The notes below the pieces were generated by a model. The model ran no database searches. It was given only the letters and a program-made list of their open reading frames with translations, and was not told the origin of the DNA. From SLJK01 sp964567295 (lineage in GTDB: Bacteria; Bacillota; Dethiobacteria; DTU022; UBA8154), in contig CAZMLU010000076.1 in the NCBI GenBank assembly GCA_964567295.1, positions 1 to 6,570 of the forward strand: a stretch of DNA of 6,570 nt. Reading direction: 5' to 3'. How positions within the stretch are numbered: position 1 is the first letter of the stretch; each line of letters starts with the position of its first letter. Shown here piece after piece: positions 1 through 6,026 of the stretch. Both the position numbers and the translations under genes were made by a program.

Positions 1-743
1 GACATGGCAATCCCCATATCAACCCTCTGGATATCAAAACCAACACTCCTGTTGATTAGCCGGGAATACTCCATGAAAAAATGCCAATCTGTGCCTTCTT
101 TGAAAATGCGCCAGGGCTGTTTATTAGAAGCGGAAGGAGCAAGCCTCACCATTTCCAAGGGTATGGCATAAGCTCCGGCCGCTTTTTCTCTCAGGGGGCT
201 GTCATAATTCTCATTAAAAAACAGCTCCTCCCAGTGTTTTCTCTTTTTGGAACCTGAAAACATTTTCATTGCTGAATCCATAAACCTTTTCTTTTCTGCT
301 TCGTATCCTACCGGCGAGACTACGGGAAGCATCTCGCTGCTGCCAACTTCTGCAGCCTTTTCAAAGCCGCTTCGTTTAAAAGTACCACCCAGCCAGCATG
401 TCCCCAAGCCAAGGGCAGCAGCATAAAGAACCAGTTTCTCAAAAATAAAACCCACCTGCTCCAGGTCTTTGGCACCTTTTTCCACAACTCCTGCTATGAA
501 GTGCCTTGCTCCTTTAATGACACCATAGGTGCCGATCTTTCTTCCCGTCCGGGCTTTAAAAAAATCTTCATCCAAAAAGACCAGGCGCACCTTGGGAGAG
601 AAAGGCCCCTCCAGTGAGGCCGCAAATTCCTCCAGTTCCGCCTTCTTCTCCGCCGGCAATAACAAGGGCTTATAGGTACGAACCGATTTGCGGCTCTTTA
701 TCGCTGCGGAGGCAGAGAAAAAACCGTTCATCTTTTTATCCAT
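1..743 (-). CDS. Nitroreductase-like flavoprotein (TM1586-type), 3' end cut by window
   Basis: The minus-strand frame is open from ATG at 743 to the window edge: 247 codons with no stop. A GGAGG at 752-756 sits 8 bases before the ATG and decides the start over Met5. Seen: an N-terminal R18-K-S20-V-R22-T-Y24 motif, as in the FMN-phosphate site of nitroreductases; a central GLGTCWLGG stretch near residues 112-120; a later PSASN-K-Q-P-W motif at 203-211; and a final VDMGIAM. This order fits the two-part 'TM nitroreductase' family (TM1586 type, PF14512) better than classical NfsA/NfsB enzymes. By family comparison the protein probably lacks only its last few tens of residues. Expected role: cytoplasmic FMN- and NAD(P)H-dependent reduction; the substrate cannot be told from sequence. 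It starts 105 bases after the small zinc-ribbon gene on the same strand and may share its transcript. The family call is fairly secure, the function is not. Confidence 0.85.
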   Translation of the reverse strand, partial: MDKKMNGFFSASAAIKSRKSVRTYKPLLLPAEKKAELEEFAASLEGPFSPKVRLVFLDEDFFKARTGRKIGTYGVIKGARHFIAGVVEKGAKDLEQVGFIFEKLVLYAAALGLGTCWLGGTFKRSGFEKAAEVGSSEMLPVVSPVGYEAEKKRFMDSAMKMFSGSKKRKHWEELFFNENYDSPLREKAAGAYAIPLEMVRLAPSASNKQPWRIFKEGTDWHFFMEYSRLINRSVGFDIQRVDMGIAM

Positions 744-848
744 TTGCTTAACCTCCACTAGCCGTTATCTTCATATTCTATAGCAGCGCGATTCAACATG
801 GGTGATGATGGGCCCTTCGCTCCTCCCTCCTGACAACCTTATCTGCCG

Positions 849-1079
849 TCATTTTTCCCATCTCCTCATCATTTCATTGTATGCTTTTTCCCACTCTTCA
901 AGTGAAGGGCATTTAATACCGCGTGCAACTAATTTAAAACAGTCATCACACAAATCGCCTTGCCGCTCACCTTTAATATAGAATACTGTCCCTATAATAT
1001 CTAACTGAAACTCCTTCTGGCATAAATGGCAACAACCTTCTGTAAGCAGGTTGTTGCTTTCAATTTTCACTTCCATCAT
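849..1079 (-). CDS. Small zinc-ribbon-like protein with two CxxC pairs, function unknown
   Basis: I prefer the ATG at 1079, giving 76 residues, because AGGAG at 1090-1094 lies 10 bases upstream. An in-frame ATG at 1127 would add 16 basic residues (total 92) but has no ribosome site before it. In the 76-residue form, Cys17-x-x-Cys20 and Cys44-x-x-Cys47 form two knuckles 23 residues apart, the layout of a small zinc ribbon; extra cysteines are at 16 and 57. Between the knuckles is a hydrophobic segment (IIGTVFYI). The C-terminus is charged and helical-looking (EEWEKAYNEMMRRWEK). There is no signal peptide or membrane span, so it is probably cytoplasmic. I do not recognise the family. It could be a regulatory or nucleic-acid-binding adaptor, but nothing in the sequence settles this. 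It lies in the same direction as the nitroreductase downstream, with a 105-base gap. Confidence 0.7.
   Translation of the reverse strand: MMEVKIESNNLLTEGCCHLCQKEFQLDIIGTVFYIKGERQGDLCDDCFKLVARGIKCPSLEEWEKAYNEMMRRWEK
1029..1057 (-). repeat. Perfect 10-base inverted repeat inside the zinc-ribbon gene
   Basis: Arms 1029-1038 (GCAACAACCT) and 1048-1057 (AGGTTGTTGC) are exact reverse complements around a 9-base loop. They encode the Asn-Asn-Leu-Leu-Thr-Glu-Gly-Cys-Cys stretch just after the preferred start, so a hairpin in the mRNA would lie about 25-50 bases into the reading frame. It is not followed by a T-run and is not a terminator. Confidence 0.6.
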
Positions 1080-1216
1080 CTTCCTTACTCTCCTAAGAAT
1101 TTTTAAACCTCTTAAAGTTTTTTGCATCCGACAACTGCCGCAGCTCGAGCACTCTATCTATCCGCAGACATTGCAGTTTCGTCTTTTTTATATTATTGAC
1201 CTAAAAAAGCTTTAAC

Positions 1217-1262
1217 AAAAAAGAAACTTCCTAGTACAGGACAGAGATTATGGCGGAAGTTT
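1217..1262 (-). terminator. Possible weak rho-independent terminator after the dehydrogenase gene
   Basis: On the minus strand, AAACTTCC (1255-1262) and GGAAGTTT (1224-1231) are perfect 8-base complements, followed after one base by six T's (1217-1222). It starts 19 bases past the dehydrogenase stop, where the transcript of the TRAP-dehydrogenase unit would be expected to end. The stem is only three-eighths GC and the loop is 23 bases, so it would be weak. The remaining intergenic sequence (1128-1280) shows nothing else I can support. Confidence 0.4.
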
Positions 1263-1280
1263 GTGAACCGGTGGCGCTGA

Positions 1281-2345
1281 TCAGTACACATGTATTTTTC
1301 TGATCTTACCTATGAGATCCACTCTTTCCATGGCCAGGATTTCAGCCACATCGCTGGTGGGAAGATCCCTTTCCCGAGCTACCTTATATATGTCCTTTAG
1401 AGCAGTATAGATCTGCCTTACTTTAAAATCTACTTTTGCTTCGCTTTCCTGGAGGTACTCCGCAGCAACATTAATAAGCCCTCCAGAATTGATGACAAAA
1501 TCGGGCGCGTAAAGGATACCTCTTTCCCAAAGCATTTTACCGTGACGGGTTTCTGCCAGCTGGTTATTGGCAGCGCCAGCTACTATTTTGCTTTTCAACC
1601 TGGGGACGGTGGAGTCGTTTAAAACACCTCCCAGTGCGTTAGGAGAAAAAACATCCGCTTCTATCTCATGGATTTCGTCCGGGGAGGCCAACTGGCAGTT
1701 AAGTTCTTTTCTGGCCATGTCTAAGCATTCCGCCGCCGGGTCACAGACAATAATGCGCGCCCCTTCTTTTTGCAACATCTGCCCCAGGTGTCTGCCCACC
1801 TTGCCGACACCCTGGATAGAAACCGTTTTGCCTTCCAGGGAATCGCTGCCAAAGACCTCTTCAAGGGATGCTCTAATGCCGTAGAAAACACCCCTGGCTG
1901 TCATTAAGGAAGGATCTCCCCGCCCACCAACTTCCAAGGGCAAGGAAACCAAATAGCGGGTTTCTTTGCTCATATGGGCAAAATCTTTAGGCTCTGTGCC
2001 CATATCGGTGCCGGTAATAATACGACCATTGAGACCTTCCACAAATCTTCCCATGGCACGGAGTAGGGGTTCGCTTTTTTGATGAGGGTCTCCCCATATA
2101 ACTGCTTTTCCCCCTCCGAAGTCTAGCCCTGAGATGGAAGATTTTAAGGTCATCCCTTGCGCCAAACGCATCACGTCCATCAAGGCCTCTTCCTCGCTAT
2201 CGTAATTAAACATGCGACAACCACCAAAAGCCGGGCCAAGGGTGGTGTCATGAAATGCAATAATTGCTTTAAGCCCTGTGGCTTCATCATGGCAAAAGAC
2301 TACCTGTTGACAGGACAGATCCTCCATAACCTCGAACACACCCAT
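1281..2345 (-). CDS. NAD-dependent Leu/Phe/Val-type amino acid dehydrogenase
   Basis: This 354-residue enzyme catalyses reversible oxidative deamination of a hydrophobic L-amino acid to its 2-oxo acid, ammonia and NADH in the cytoplasm. The whole length aligns with leucine and phenylalanine dehydrogenases (usually about 350-380 residues). Seen: GG at 41-42; Lys68 (MTLK) and Lys80 (GGGK), the substrate-binding and catalytic lysines; the TGTDMGT block with Asp114; the dinucleotide loop G179-V-G181-K-V-G184 followed by Asp202, which favours NAD over NADP; GAANNQLAE at 257-265; and YAPDFVINSGGLINV at 279-293. Gly112 and Leu290 match phenylalanine rather than leucine dehydrogenase at positions known to set specificity, so I leave the substrate open. 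The start is supported by AAAGGGG at 2355-2361, 9 bases upstream, and by N-terminal alignment with Bacillus leucine dehydrogenase. It follows the TRAP permease by 48 bases, so the two are probably cotranscribed. Confidence 0.92.
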   Translation of the reverse strand: MGVFEVMEDLSCQQVVFCHDEATGLKAIIAFHDTTLGPAFGGCRMFNYDSEEEALMDVMRLAQGMTLKSSISGLDFGGGKAVIWGDPHQKSEPLLRAMGRFVEGLNGRIITGTDMGTEPKDFAHMSKETRYLVSLPLEVGGRGDPSLMTARGVFYGIRASLEEVFGSDSLEGKTVSIQGVGKVGRHLGQMLQKEGARIIVCDPAAECLDMARKELNCQLASPDEIHEIEADVFSPNALGGVLNDSTVPRLKSKIVAGAANNQLAETRHGKMLWERGILYAPDFVINSGGLINVAAEYLQESEAKVDFKVRQIYTALKDIYKVARERDLPTSDVAEILAMERVDLIGKIRKIHVY

Positions 2346-2393
2346 CAGGAAAAACCCCTTTCTATCATTTTCAGTAAAAGTTTTTTAAAAAGC

Positions 2394-4304
2394 TCATGCC
2401 CCAACCAGTCCTGGGAACCAAAGCGCAAGCTCCGGGAAGAAATAAAGGATTATCCCCGCTAGCAATAATATAATAGTAAAGGGAATATGTCCCTTCGATA
2501 TAACCCACAGGTTGTCGTTCGTTACCGACTTGATCATGAATAGATTTAGCCCCACCGGAGGGGTAATATGGGCCATTTCAATTAGTATCATCAGCAATAC
2601 CCCAAAAACAACAACATTGATGCCCAGTTCAGGCAGCATGGGATGAATAACGGGCACAGTCAACAGCGTTATAGTTACCCCGTCCAGGAAAAGCCCCAGG
2701 ATTATATACAGGAGGAAAACACCTGCTACTATCAAGGTGATGGAGACATCTGCAGCTAAAAGCCACTCTGTAGCTATCCTGGGAATGCGAAGATGAGCTA
2801 TCACCTGACCTAACACCTTGCCCCCAAGAATGATCATCAGGATAACAGATCCTATTACAGCACTTTCGTGAAGAATTCCCCTTAAAGCCTCCCAGTTCAT
2901 TCTGGTATATAAAAAGCTGATAATAAAGCTGTAAAGAACCAGGACCCCTGCCGCTTCCGTCGGGGTAAACCATCCACCGTAAATACCCCCTAATACGATC
3001 AACGGAGCCAAAAGGGCCGGGAATACCTTTACCAGACTGCGGAATCGTTCATCCCAGGTAACCTCCTCCCTGGTATACTGTTTTGTAATAGTGCAGTAGC
3101 AAACAATATATATGACAAACAAAGCTACCACTACCAGGGCAGGAACTAAGGCGGCAGCGAAGAGGGTCCCTACCGAAGTATGGGTAAGAAACCCGTAGAC
3201 GATAAGAGCAGCGCTGGGTGGAAAAAGAATACCAATTGCACCCCCACCGACACTACCGTAAGCAAGGCCCTTAGGGTAACCCCGGGCAAGAAGTGAAGGG
3301 ATGGCGATCATTCCTACGGCTGCAGCTACAGCAGAGGTAACACCCACCATGGCCGACATAAGAGTAGCAGCACCGATAGTTCCTATAGCCAGGCCACCGG
3401 GCAGCCCGCTGAACCATTTACTAGAAAAATCGTAGATCGCCTCTCCTACCCCACTCTTGTGGAGAATCATACCCCCCATGACAAAAAGGGGAATGGCTAA
3501 AACAACGTAATTGTGCAGGATATCTTCCGCTATAACCGGAATTATCCTCAAACTTGCAAACTGGTCATAAACAATAAAAAATGCTGCTGCTCCGGTAAAA
3601 CCCAGGGAGATGTACACTGGAATACCGGCAAAAAGTAAAGAAAGACACAGCACGGCAAGCCCAGCTGCCGGGTTTACTGTAAAGAGGTAAAGGCCCAGTA
3701 ACACCAGAAACACAAAAATACTCAGTACCAGGTAATCCTTCCAGGCCTCAGCCCTGTCAATCTTGGCACTCCATAACAGCCTTATATCGGCGACCATGTT
3801 CCGTGGTATCTGTAGAAAATGCAGCACACCCGTAACAGGTAACACAATTAAAAGGATCCACACCGGGTACCTGAGAAGTTCTATACTGGTACGCCCTATC
3901 CGAAAAGCCTCCATCATATATCCGTAACCGTAATAAGAAATACTAAAGATAAACACCAAACCCATTGCATAACCGGTGAGGCGTATCAGATACTGAGCCC
4001 TCTCTGAAAAAAAGGAAATTAAAAAATCGGCTGCAATATGCCTATTATCCTTGACAGCAAGGGGTGCTGCCAGAAGGGTAAACCACATCAAAATAAATAA
4101 GGACACAGAATAAGCCCAGACAGTAGGGCTGTCAAAGACCCTTCTCATTATAGCCTCATAGGCCATGACAAGGGCTGCTCCAAAAAGAATGAGTCCTGCA
4201 AACTCCCCCAGAAGAGTAGTTAACTTATCTATACCTTTGCCCAGCCCGGCACCGACCAGTGAAAGCGAAGAGGATGAGGTTGGCACCTTTTTATTGGATT
4301 TCAC
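2394..4304 (-). CDS. Fused TRAP transporter permease (small DctQ plus large DctM subunits)
   Basis: This 636-residue membrane protein joins both TRAP permease subunits. Residues about 30-170 form the four-helix DctQ part, with the family's RRVF...W segment (54-63) and a KDNRHIAADF stretch (85-94). A linking helix spans about 190-210. The DctM part fills about 215-632 with its hallmark motifs: GSVGGGAIGILFPPS at 350-364, GGIYGGWFTPTEAAG at 439-453, LDG at 540-542 and ITPPVGLNLF at 580-589. TRAP permeases move carboxylates into the cell with an ion gradient, usually sodium, after delivery by an extracellular receptor. The start is GTG, set by AAGGAGTGAT ending just before it (AAGGAG at 4315-4320, 10 bases upstream); the next Met is at residue 47, inside the first helix. 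The receptor gene lies 247 bases upstream and the dehydrogenase 48 bases downstream. The solute cannot be read from the permease. Confidence 0.95.
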   Translation of the reverse strand: MKSNKKVPTSSSSLSLVGAGLGKGIDKLTTLLGEFAGLILFGAALVMAYEAIMRRVFDSPTVWAYSVSLFILMWFTLLAAPLAVKDNRHIAADFLISFFSERAQYLIRLTGYAMGLVFIFSISYYGYGYMMEAFRIGRTSIELLRYPVWILLIVLPVTGVLHFLQIPRNMVADIRLLWSAKIDRAEAWKDYLVLSIFVFLVLLGLYLFTVNPAAGLAVLCLSLLFAGIPVYISLGFTGAAAFFIVYDQFASLRIIPVIAEDILHNYVVLAIPLFVMGGMILHKSGVGEAIYDFSSKWFSGLPGGLAIGTIGAATLMSAMVGVTSAVAAAVGMIAIPSLLARGYPKGLAYGSVGGGAIGILFPPSAALIVYGFLTHTSVGTLFAAALVPALVVVALFVIYIVCYCTITKQYTREEVTWDERFRSLVKVFPALLAPLIVLGGIYGGWFTPTEAAGVLVLYSFIISFLYTRMNWEALRGILHESAVIGSVILMIILGGKVLGQVIAHLRIPRIATEWLLAADVSITLIVAGVFLLYIILGLFLDGVTITLLTVPVIHPMLPELGINVVVFGVLLMILIEMAHITPPVGLNLFMIKSVTNDNLWVISKGHIPFTIILLLAGIILYFFPELALWFPGLVGA

Positions 4305-4314
4305 TTTGGTATCA

Positions 4315-4320
4315 CTCCTT
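4315..4320 (-). promoter_or_regulatory. Ribosome binding site deciding the GTG start of the TRAP permease
   Basis: AAGGAG followed by TGAT on the minus strand gives extended complementarity to the 16S rRNA tail, 10 bases before GTG at 4302-4304. No ATG is nearby in frame. It lies just 15 bases past the last arm of the structured intercistronic region (4336-4475), so folding upstream could affect access to it. Confidence 0.8.
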
Positions 4321-4335
4321 CCCTTGCCAGAAAAA

Positions 4336-4475
4336 GGAGGCCCTCTTCCTTACCCAGCAGCAGAGCATCGCTCAAGAACAGATACTGTTGGGTCATTGCC
4401 TGCCCTTAGGAAAAGGTGGCAACACCACCTCCACTTATATTACTACGTGGCAGCGATGACAGGCAGAGGGCCTCC
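4336..4475 (-). ncRNA. Predicted structured intercistronic RNA between TRAP receptor and permease genes
   Basis: The segment contains perfectly nested complementary arms: an 11-base outer pair (4336-4346 with 4465-4475, GGAGGCCCTCT/AGAGGGCCTCC), a 7-base pair (4366-4372 with 4452-4458, CATCGCT/AGCGATG) and a 6-base hairpin (4414-4419 with 4425-4430). A short AACAG-ATA-CTGTT hairpin lies at 4377-4389. On the mRNA the outer 3' arm is followed directly by TTTTT (4331-4335), so it resembles a terminator or attenuator. An alternative local hairpin, AAGGA/TCCTT, overlaps that same arm. Another pairing, GCCTGT with GCAGGC (one G-U), would cross the 7-base stem, which implies either a pseudoknot or exclusive folds. 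I match it to no known riboswitch or T-box. Folding was judged by eye only. Confidence 0.45.
4414..4430 (-). terminator. Hairpin with T-run between receptor and permease genes (possible partial terminator)
   Basis: On the minus strand AGGTGG-TGTTG-CCACCT is followed by further T's (TTTCC), and two G-U pairs can extend the stem to eight. Partial termination here would yield more receptor than permease transcript, as is usual for binding-protein transporters. The T-run is short, so read-through is expected. Confidence 0.4.
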
Positions 4476-4494
4476 CCTGGTCAATATCGGCAGT

Positions 4495-4537
4495 CAGTCT
4501 TGCTCCTATTTTCCGGGATTGCACAGTGCCAAGACTG
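4495..4537 (-). repeat. 8-base inverted repeat just after the TRAP receptor stop
   Basis: CAGTCTTG (4495-4502) and CAAGACTG (4530-4537) are perfect complements with a 27-base loop that itself contains GCAC-A-GTGC (4521-4529). It begins 14 bases past the receptor stop codon. No T-run follows. It could stabilise the 3' end of the receptor mRNA, but this is inference. Confidence 0.4.
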
Positions 4538-4551
4538 CGGCCTTAAATTTA

Positions 4552-5637
4552 TTATCTTGCTTCTTCCATAAGATCCCACAGTTCTTGACCCATTTCTTCT
4601 CCAGCTCTTTCCATGATAAGATCGTACATCACTGGCTCCACCGCTTCACGGATCCTGGCCCGTTCGTCATCCTCCAGGTAAACAAATTCTTCTGCTTCCG
4701 CTTCAAGGCTCTCCTGGTAATGCTCAATATCTTCAGTTGCTTTTTCACGAGCAAATTCCGTAACTTCCACGGCTGCTTCCTCCATTATCTGCTGCTGCTC
4801 AGGGGTAAGATCTGCCCAGGTATCATTATTGATGGTCAGCCAGAAGCTCAAGCGGGGAGCAGTAAAATCCTGGGTGATATAAGGAGCCACCTCGTAGAAT
4901 CCGTCCAGGTAGACACGGGCCGGCCCTGTGCAGAATGCTTCAATTGTTCCTCTCTCCAGGGCCATATAAACCTCGCCGATGTCCAGGTCAACAGGATCGG
5001 TGCCCAGTGTCTCATACATGGTAGCCTGGGCTGTTCCCGCAGCCCTGGCCCGCTGTCCTTCATAGTCCTCTATGGTACGTACCGGCTTTTCCGCAGAAGC
5101 AAATACAGAGGTGCCGTAGTCAAGAATGGCCAGCAGCCTCTGGTTTAGGTTTTCTTCAAACTCCTGGTCAGCAATCTCCTGTACTCTCGGTTGGTCGAGA
5201 AAGCGATGGTAGTGATCGGCACCGTCCCAGATACCCTGTGCGCCAAAGGCGCTAATGAATTCCAGGGCAGGAGAATGCCCCCCTACAAAAGCCACGTGCT
5301 GAATGCCTATCGCTGCACTGCCCATCTCAACAGCTTCGATAAGCTCCCTAGGGCCGTAAAGCTCTCCGTGGCGGTAGCGTTCTATTGCGATTTCTCCGTC
5401 AGTTCTTTCCTCCACCAGCTCCGCGAACATATCTCCTGCATGTACAAGCACATGATCAGGTGCATTGGTATCGGCAAGTTCAAGCGTTATCGCTTCTACT
5501 GGTTCCTCGACTGGCTCTTCCGGCTCTGCCGGCTCTTCCGGAGCTGCAGGATCAGGTTCTTCCGGAGCGCAACCCATAAAAACAGGCACAACAATCAGCA
5601 ACATCGCTATCAACAATACAAACCACTTTCTTTTCAT
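4552..5637 (-). CDS. TRAP transporter solute-binding lipoprotein (DctP type)
   Basis: This 361-residue receptor captures a carboxylate outside the membrane and hands it to the TRAP permease encoded next. Residues 1-22 are a signal peptide (MKRKW, then a hydrophobic core) ending at a lipobox-like F20-M-G-C23, so Cys23 is probably lipidated; Phe at -3 is slightly unusual. Residues 24-48 are a Pro/Glu-rich tether made of repeated EEP/AEP units. The DctP domain fills about 49-361. It includes GQRARAAG at 194-201, where Arg198 falls at the family's carboxylate-binding arginine, and GEVYMALERGTIEAF at 221-235, the usual EVY-ALqrG segment. The C-terminal half is strongly acidic and helical (EEMGQELWDLMEEA). 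The start is secure: AAGGAGG at 5648-5654 lies 10 bases upstream. The very acidic surface would suit a haloalkaline habitat, but that is inference. The solute is unknown; the downstream dehydrogenase hints at an amino or 2-oxo acid. Confidence 0.94.
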   Translation of the reverse strand: MKRKWFVLLIAMLLIVVPVFMGCAPEEPDPAAPEEPAEPEEPVEEPVEAITLELADTNAPDHVLVHAGDMFAELVEERTDGEIAIERYRHGELYGPRELIEAVEMGSAAIGIQHVAFVGGHSPALEFISAFGAQGIWDGADHYHRFLDQPRVQEIADQEFEENLNQRLLAILDYGTSVFASAEKPVRTIEDYEGQRARAAGTAQATMYETLGTDPVDLDIGEVYMALERGTIEAFCTGPARVYLDGFYEVAPYITQDFTAPRLSFWLTINNDTWADLTPEQQQIMEEAAVEVTEFAREKATEDIEHYQESLEAEAEEFVYLEDDERARIREAVEPVMYDLIMERAGEEMGQELWDLMEEAR

Positions 5638-5647
5638 TCTAGAAACC

Positions 5648-5654
5648 CCTCCTT
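5648..5654 (-). promoter_or_regulatory. Consensus ribosome binding site of the TRAP receptor gene
   Basis: AAGGAGG on the minus strand, 10 bases before the ATG, is a full match to the Firmicute consensus and supports strong translation of the receptor, in contrast to the GTG start used by the permease. Confidence 0.85.
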
Positions 5655-5674
5655 GATTCTTAGTTTAAGATTTT

Positions 5675-5701
5675 AAAAAAAACACCAAACAACAAGCGGT
5701 G
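5675..5701 (-). terminator. Terminator-like hairpin with eight T's in the TRAP receptor leader
   Basis: On the minus strand CACC (5698-5701) and GGTG (5683-5686) enclose an 11-base loop and are followed by eight T's (5675-5682). Two G-U pairs can lengthen the stem to six. It lies 21 bases upstream of the receptor ribosome site, so it would act as an attenuator rather than an end-of-gene terminator. The stem is short, so this is tentative. The arm is part of GTGGCACCGC, which resembles a T-box core, but other T-box parts are missing. Confidence 0.35.
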
Positions 5702-5787
5702 CCACGTGAAGTTAGCTTATCTATCACCACCTCCCTCATTTTTTAATCATGATGGAAAGACAAAAAAAAGGATAGAACAGCTTAGAA

Positions 5788-5799
5788 TGCCAGAAATAG
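5788..5799 (-). repeat. Direct repeat copy 1 (TGCCAGAAAYAG) upstream of the TRAP receptor gene
   Basis: TGCCAGAAATAG on the plus strand matches 5860-5871 in 11 of 12 bases and in the same orientation, with start points 72 bases apart (close to seven helical turns). The spacing would suit a pair of regulator binding sites for the receptor operon. No regulator gene lies in the window. Confidence 0.35.
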
Positions 5800-5859
5800 T
5801 AGTTAATGCCTGTCACATTCCTGCATCGATCCTTTAGCGAAGTACATAAATTAGTTTCT

Positions 5860-5871
5860 TGCCAGAAACAG
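5860..5871 (-). repeat. Direct repeat copy 2 (TGCCAGAAAYAG) upstream of the TRAP receptor gene
   Basis: TGCCAGAAACAG on the plus strand is the distal copy of the pair, about 225 bases before the receptor start. It differs from the proximal copy at one base. Confidence 0.35.
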
Positions 5872-6026
5872 CATTGCTTTAAAGAATGGATGAAATAGCA
5901 AGTAATCAAGAAAGCCCGAAAAGTGCTTAGAAGAAATTGAATATTATGTTTTAACAATAAAAGGGGAAGTTTATGAATTTTCTATTTTAATATACCATAC
6001 TATAGCTTCTATGACAATAGCCGCAG

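Noticed and set aside
4381..4502. Cobalamin-type riboswitch on the plus strand (AGGAAAAGGTGGCAA)
   Set aside because: Only the GGTG-AA part is similar; the conserved later blocks are absent and no plus-strand gene follows.
4165..5148. 327-codon plus-strand frame opposite the TRAP genes
   Set aside because: It lies antisense to two clearly recognisable TRAP genes, spans their gap and shows no family motifs; it is a shadow frame.
5191..5676. 161-codon plus-strand frame opposite the TRAP receptor
   Set aside because: It is antisense to the signal peptide and Glu-rich linker of the receptor; its Arg/Leu/Ser-rich repeats are the complement of those codons.
5690..5708. Sigma-54 promoter for the TRAP operon (TGGCAC then TTGT on the minus strand)
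   Set aside because: The two boxes are separated by six bases instead of the required five, and sigma-54 spacing is strict. The second box also reads TTGT rather than TTGC.
5683..5712. T-box riboswitch on the minus strand (GTGGCACCGC resembles the T-box core)
   Set aside because: The AGGG before the core and the usual final G are missing, the downstream sequence lacks the bases that would form the antiterminator, and I find no AGTA/specifier-loop stem I in the 250 bases upstream. The 10-base match alone may be chance.
5736..5957. 73-codon minus-strand frame in the divergent region
   Set aside because: It needs a TTG start, has no ribosome site, and its composition (many Cys, Phe, Tyr) looks like translated AT-rich spacer.
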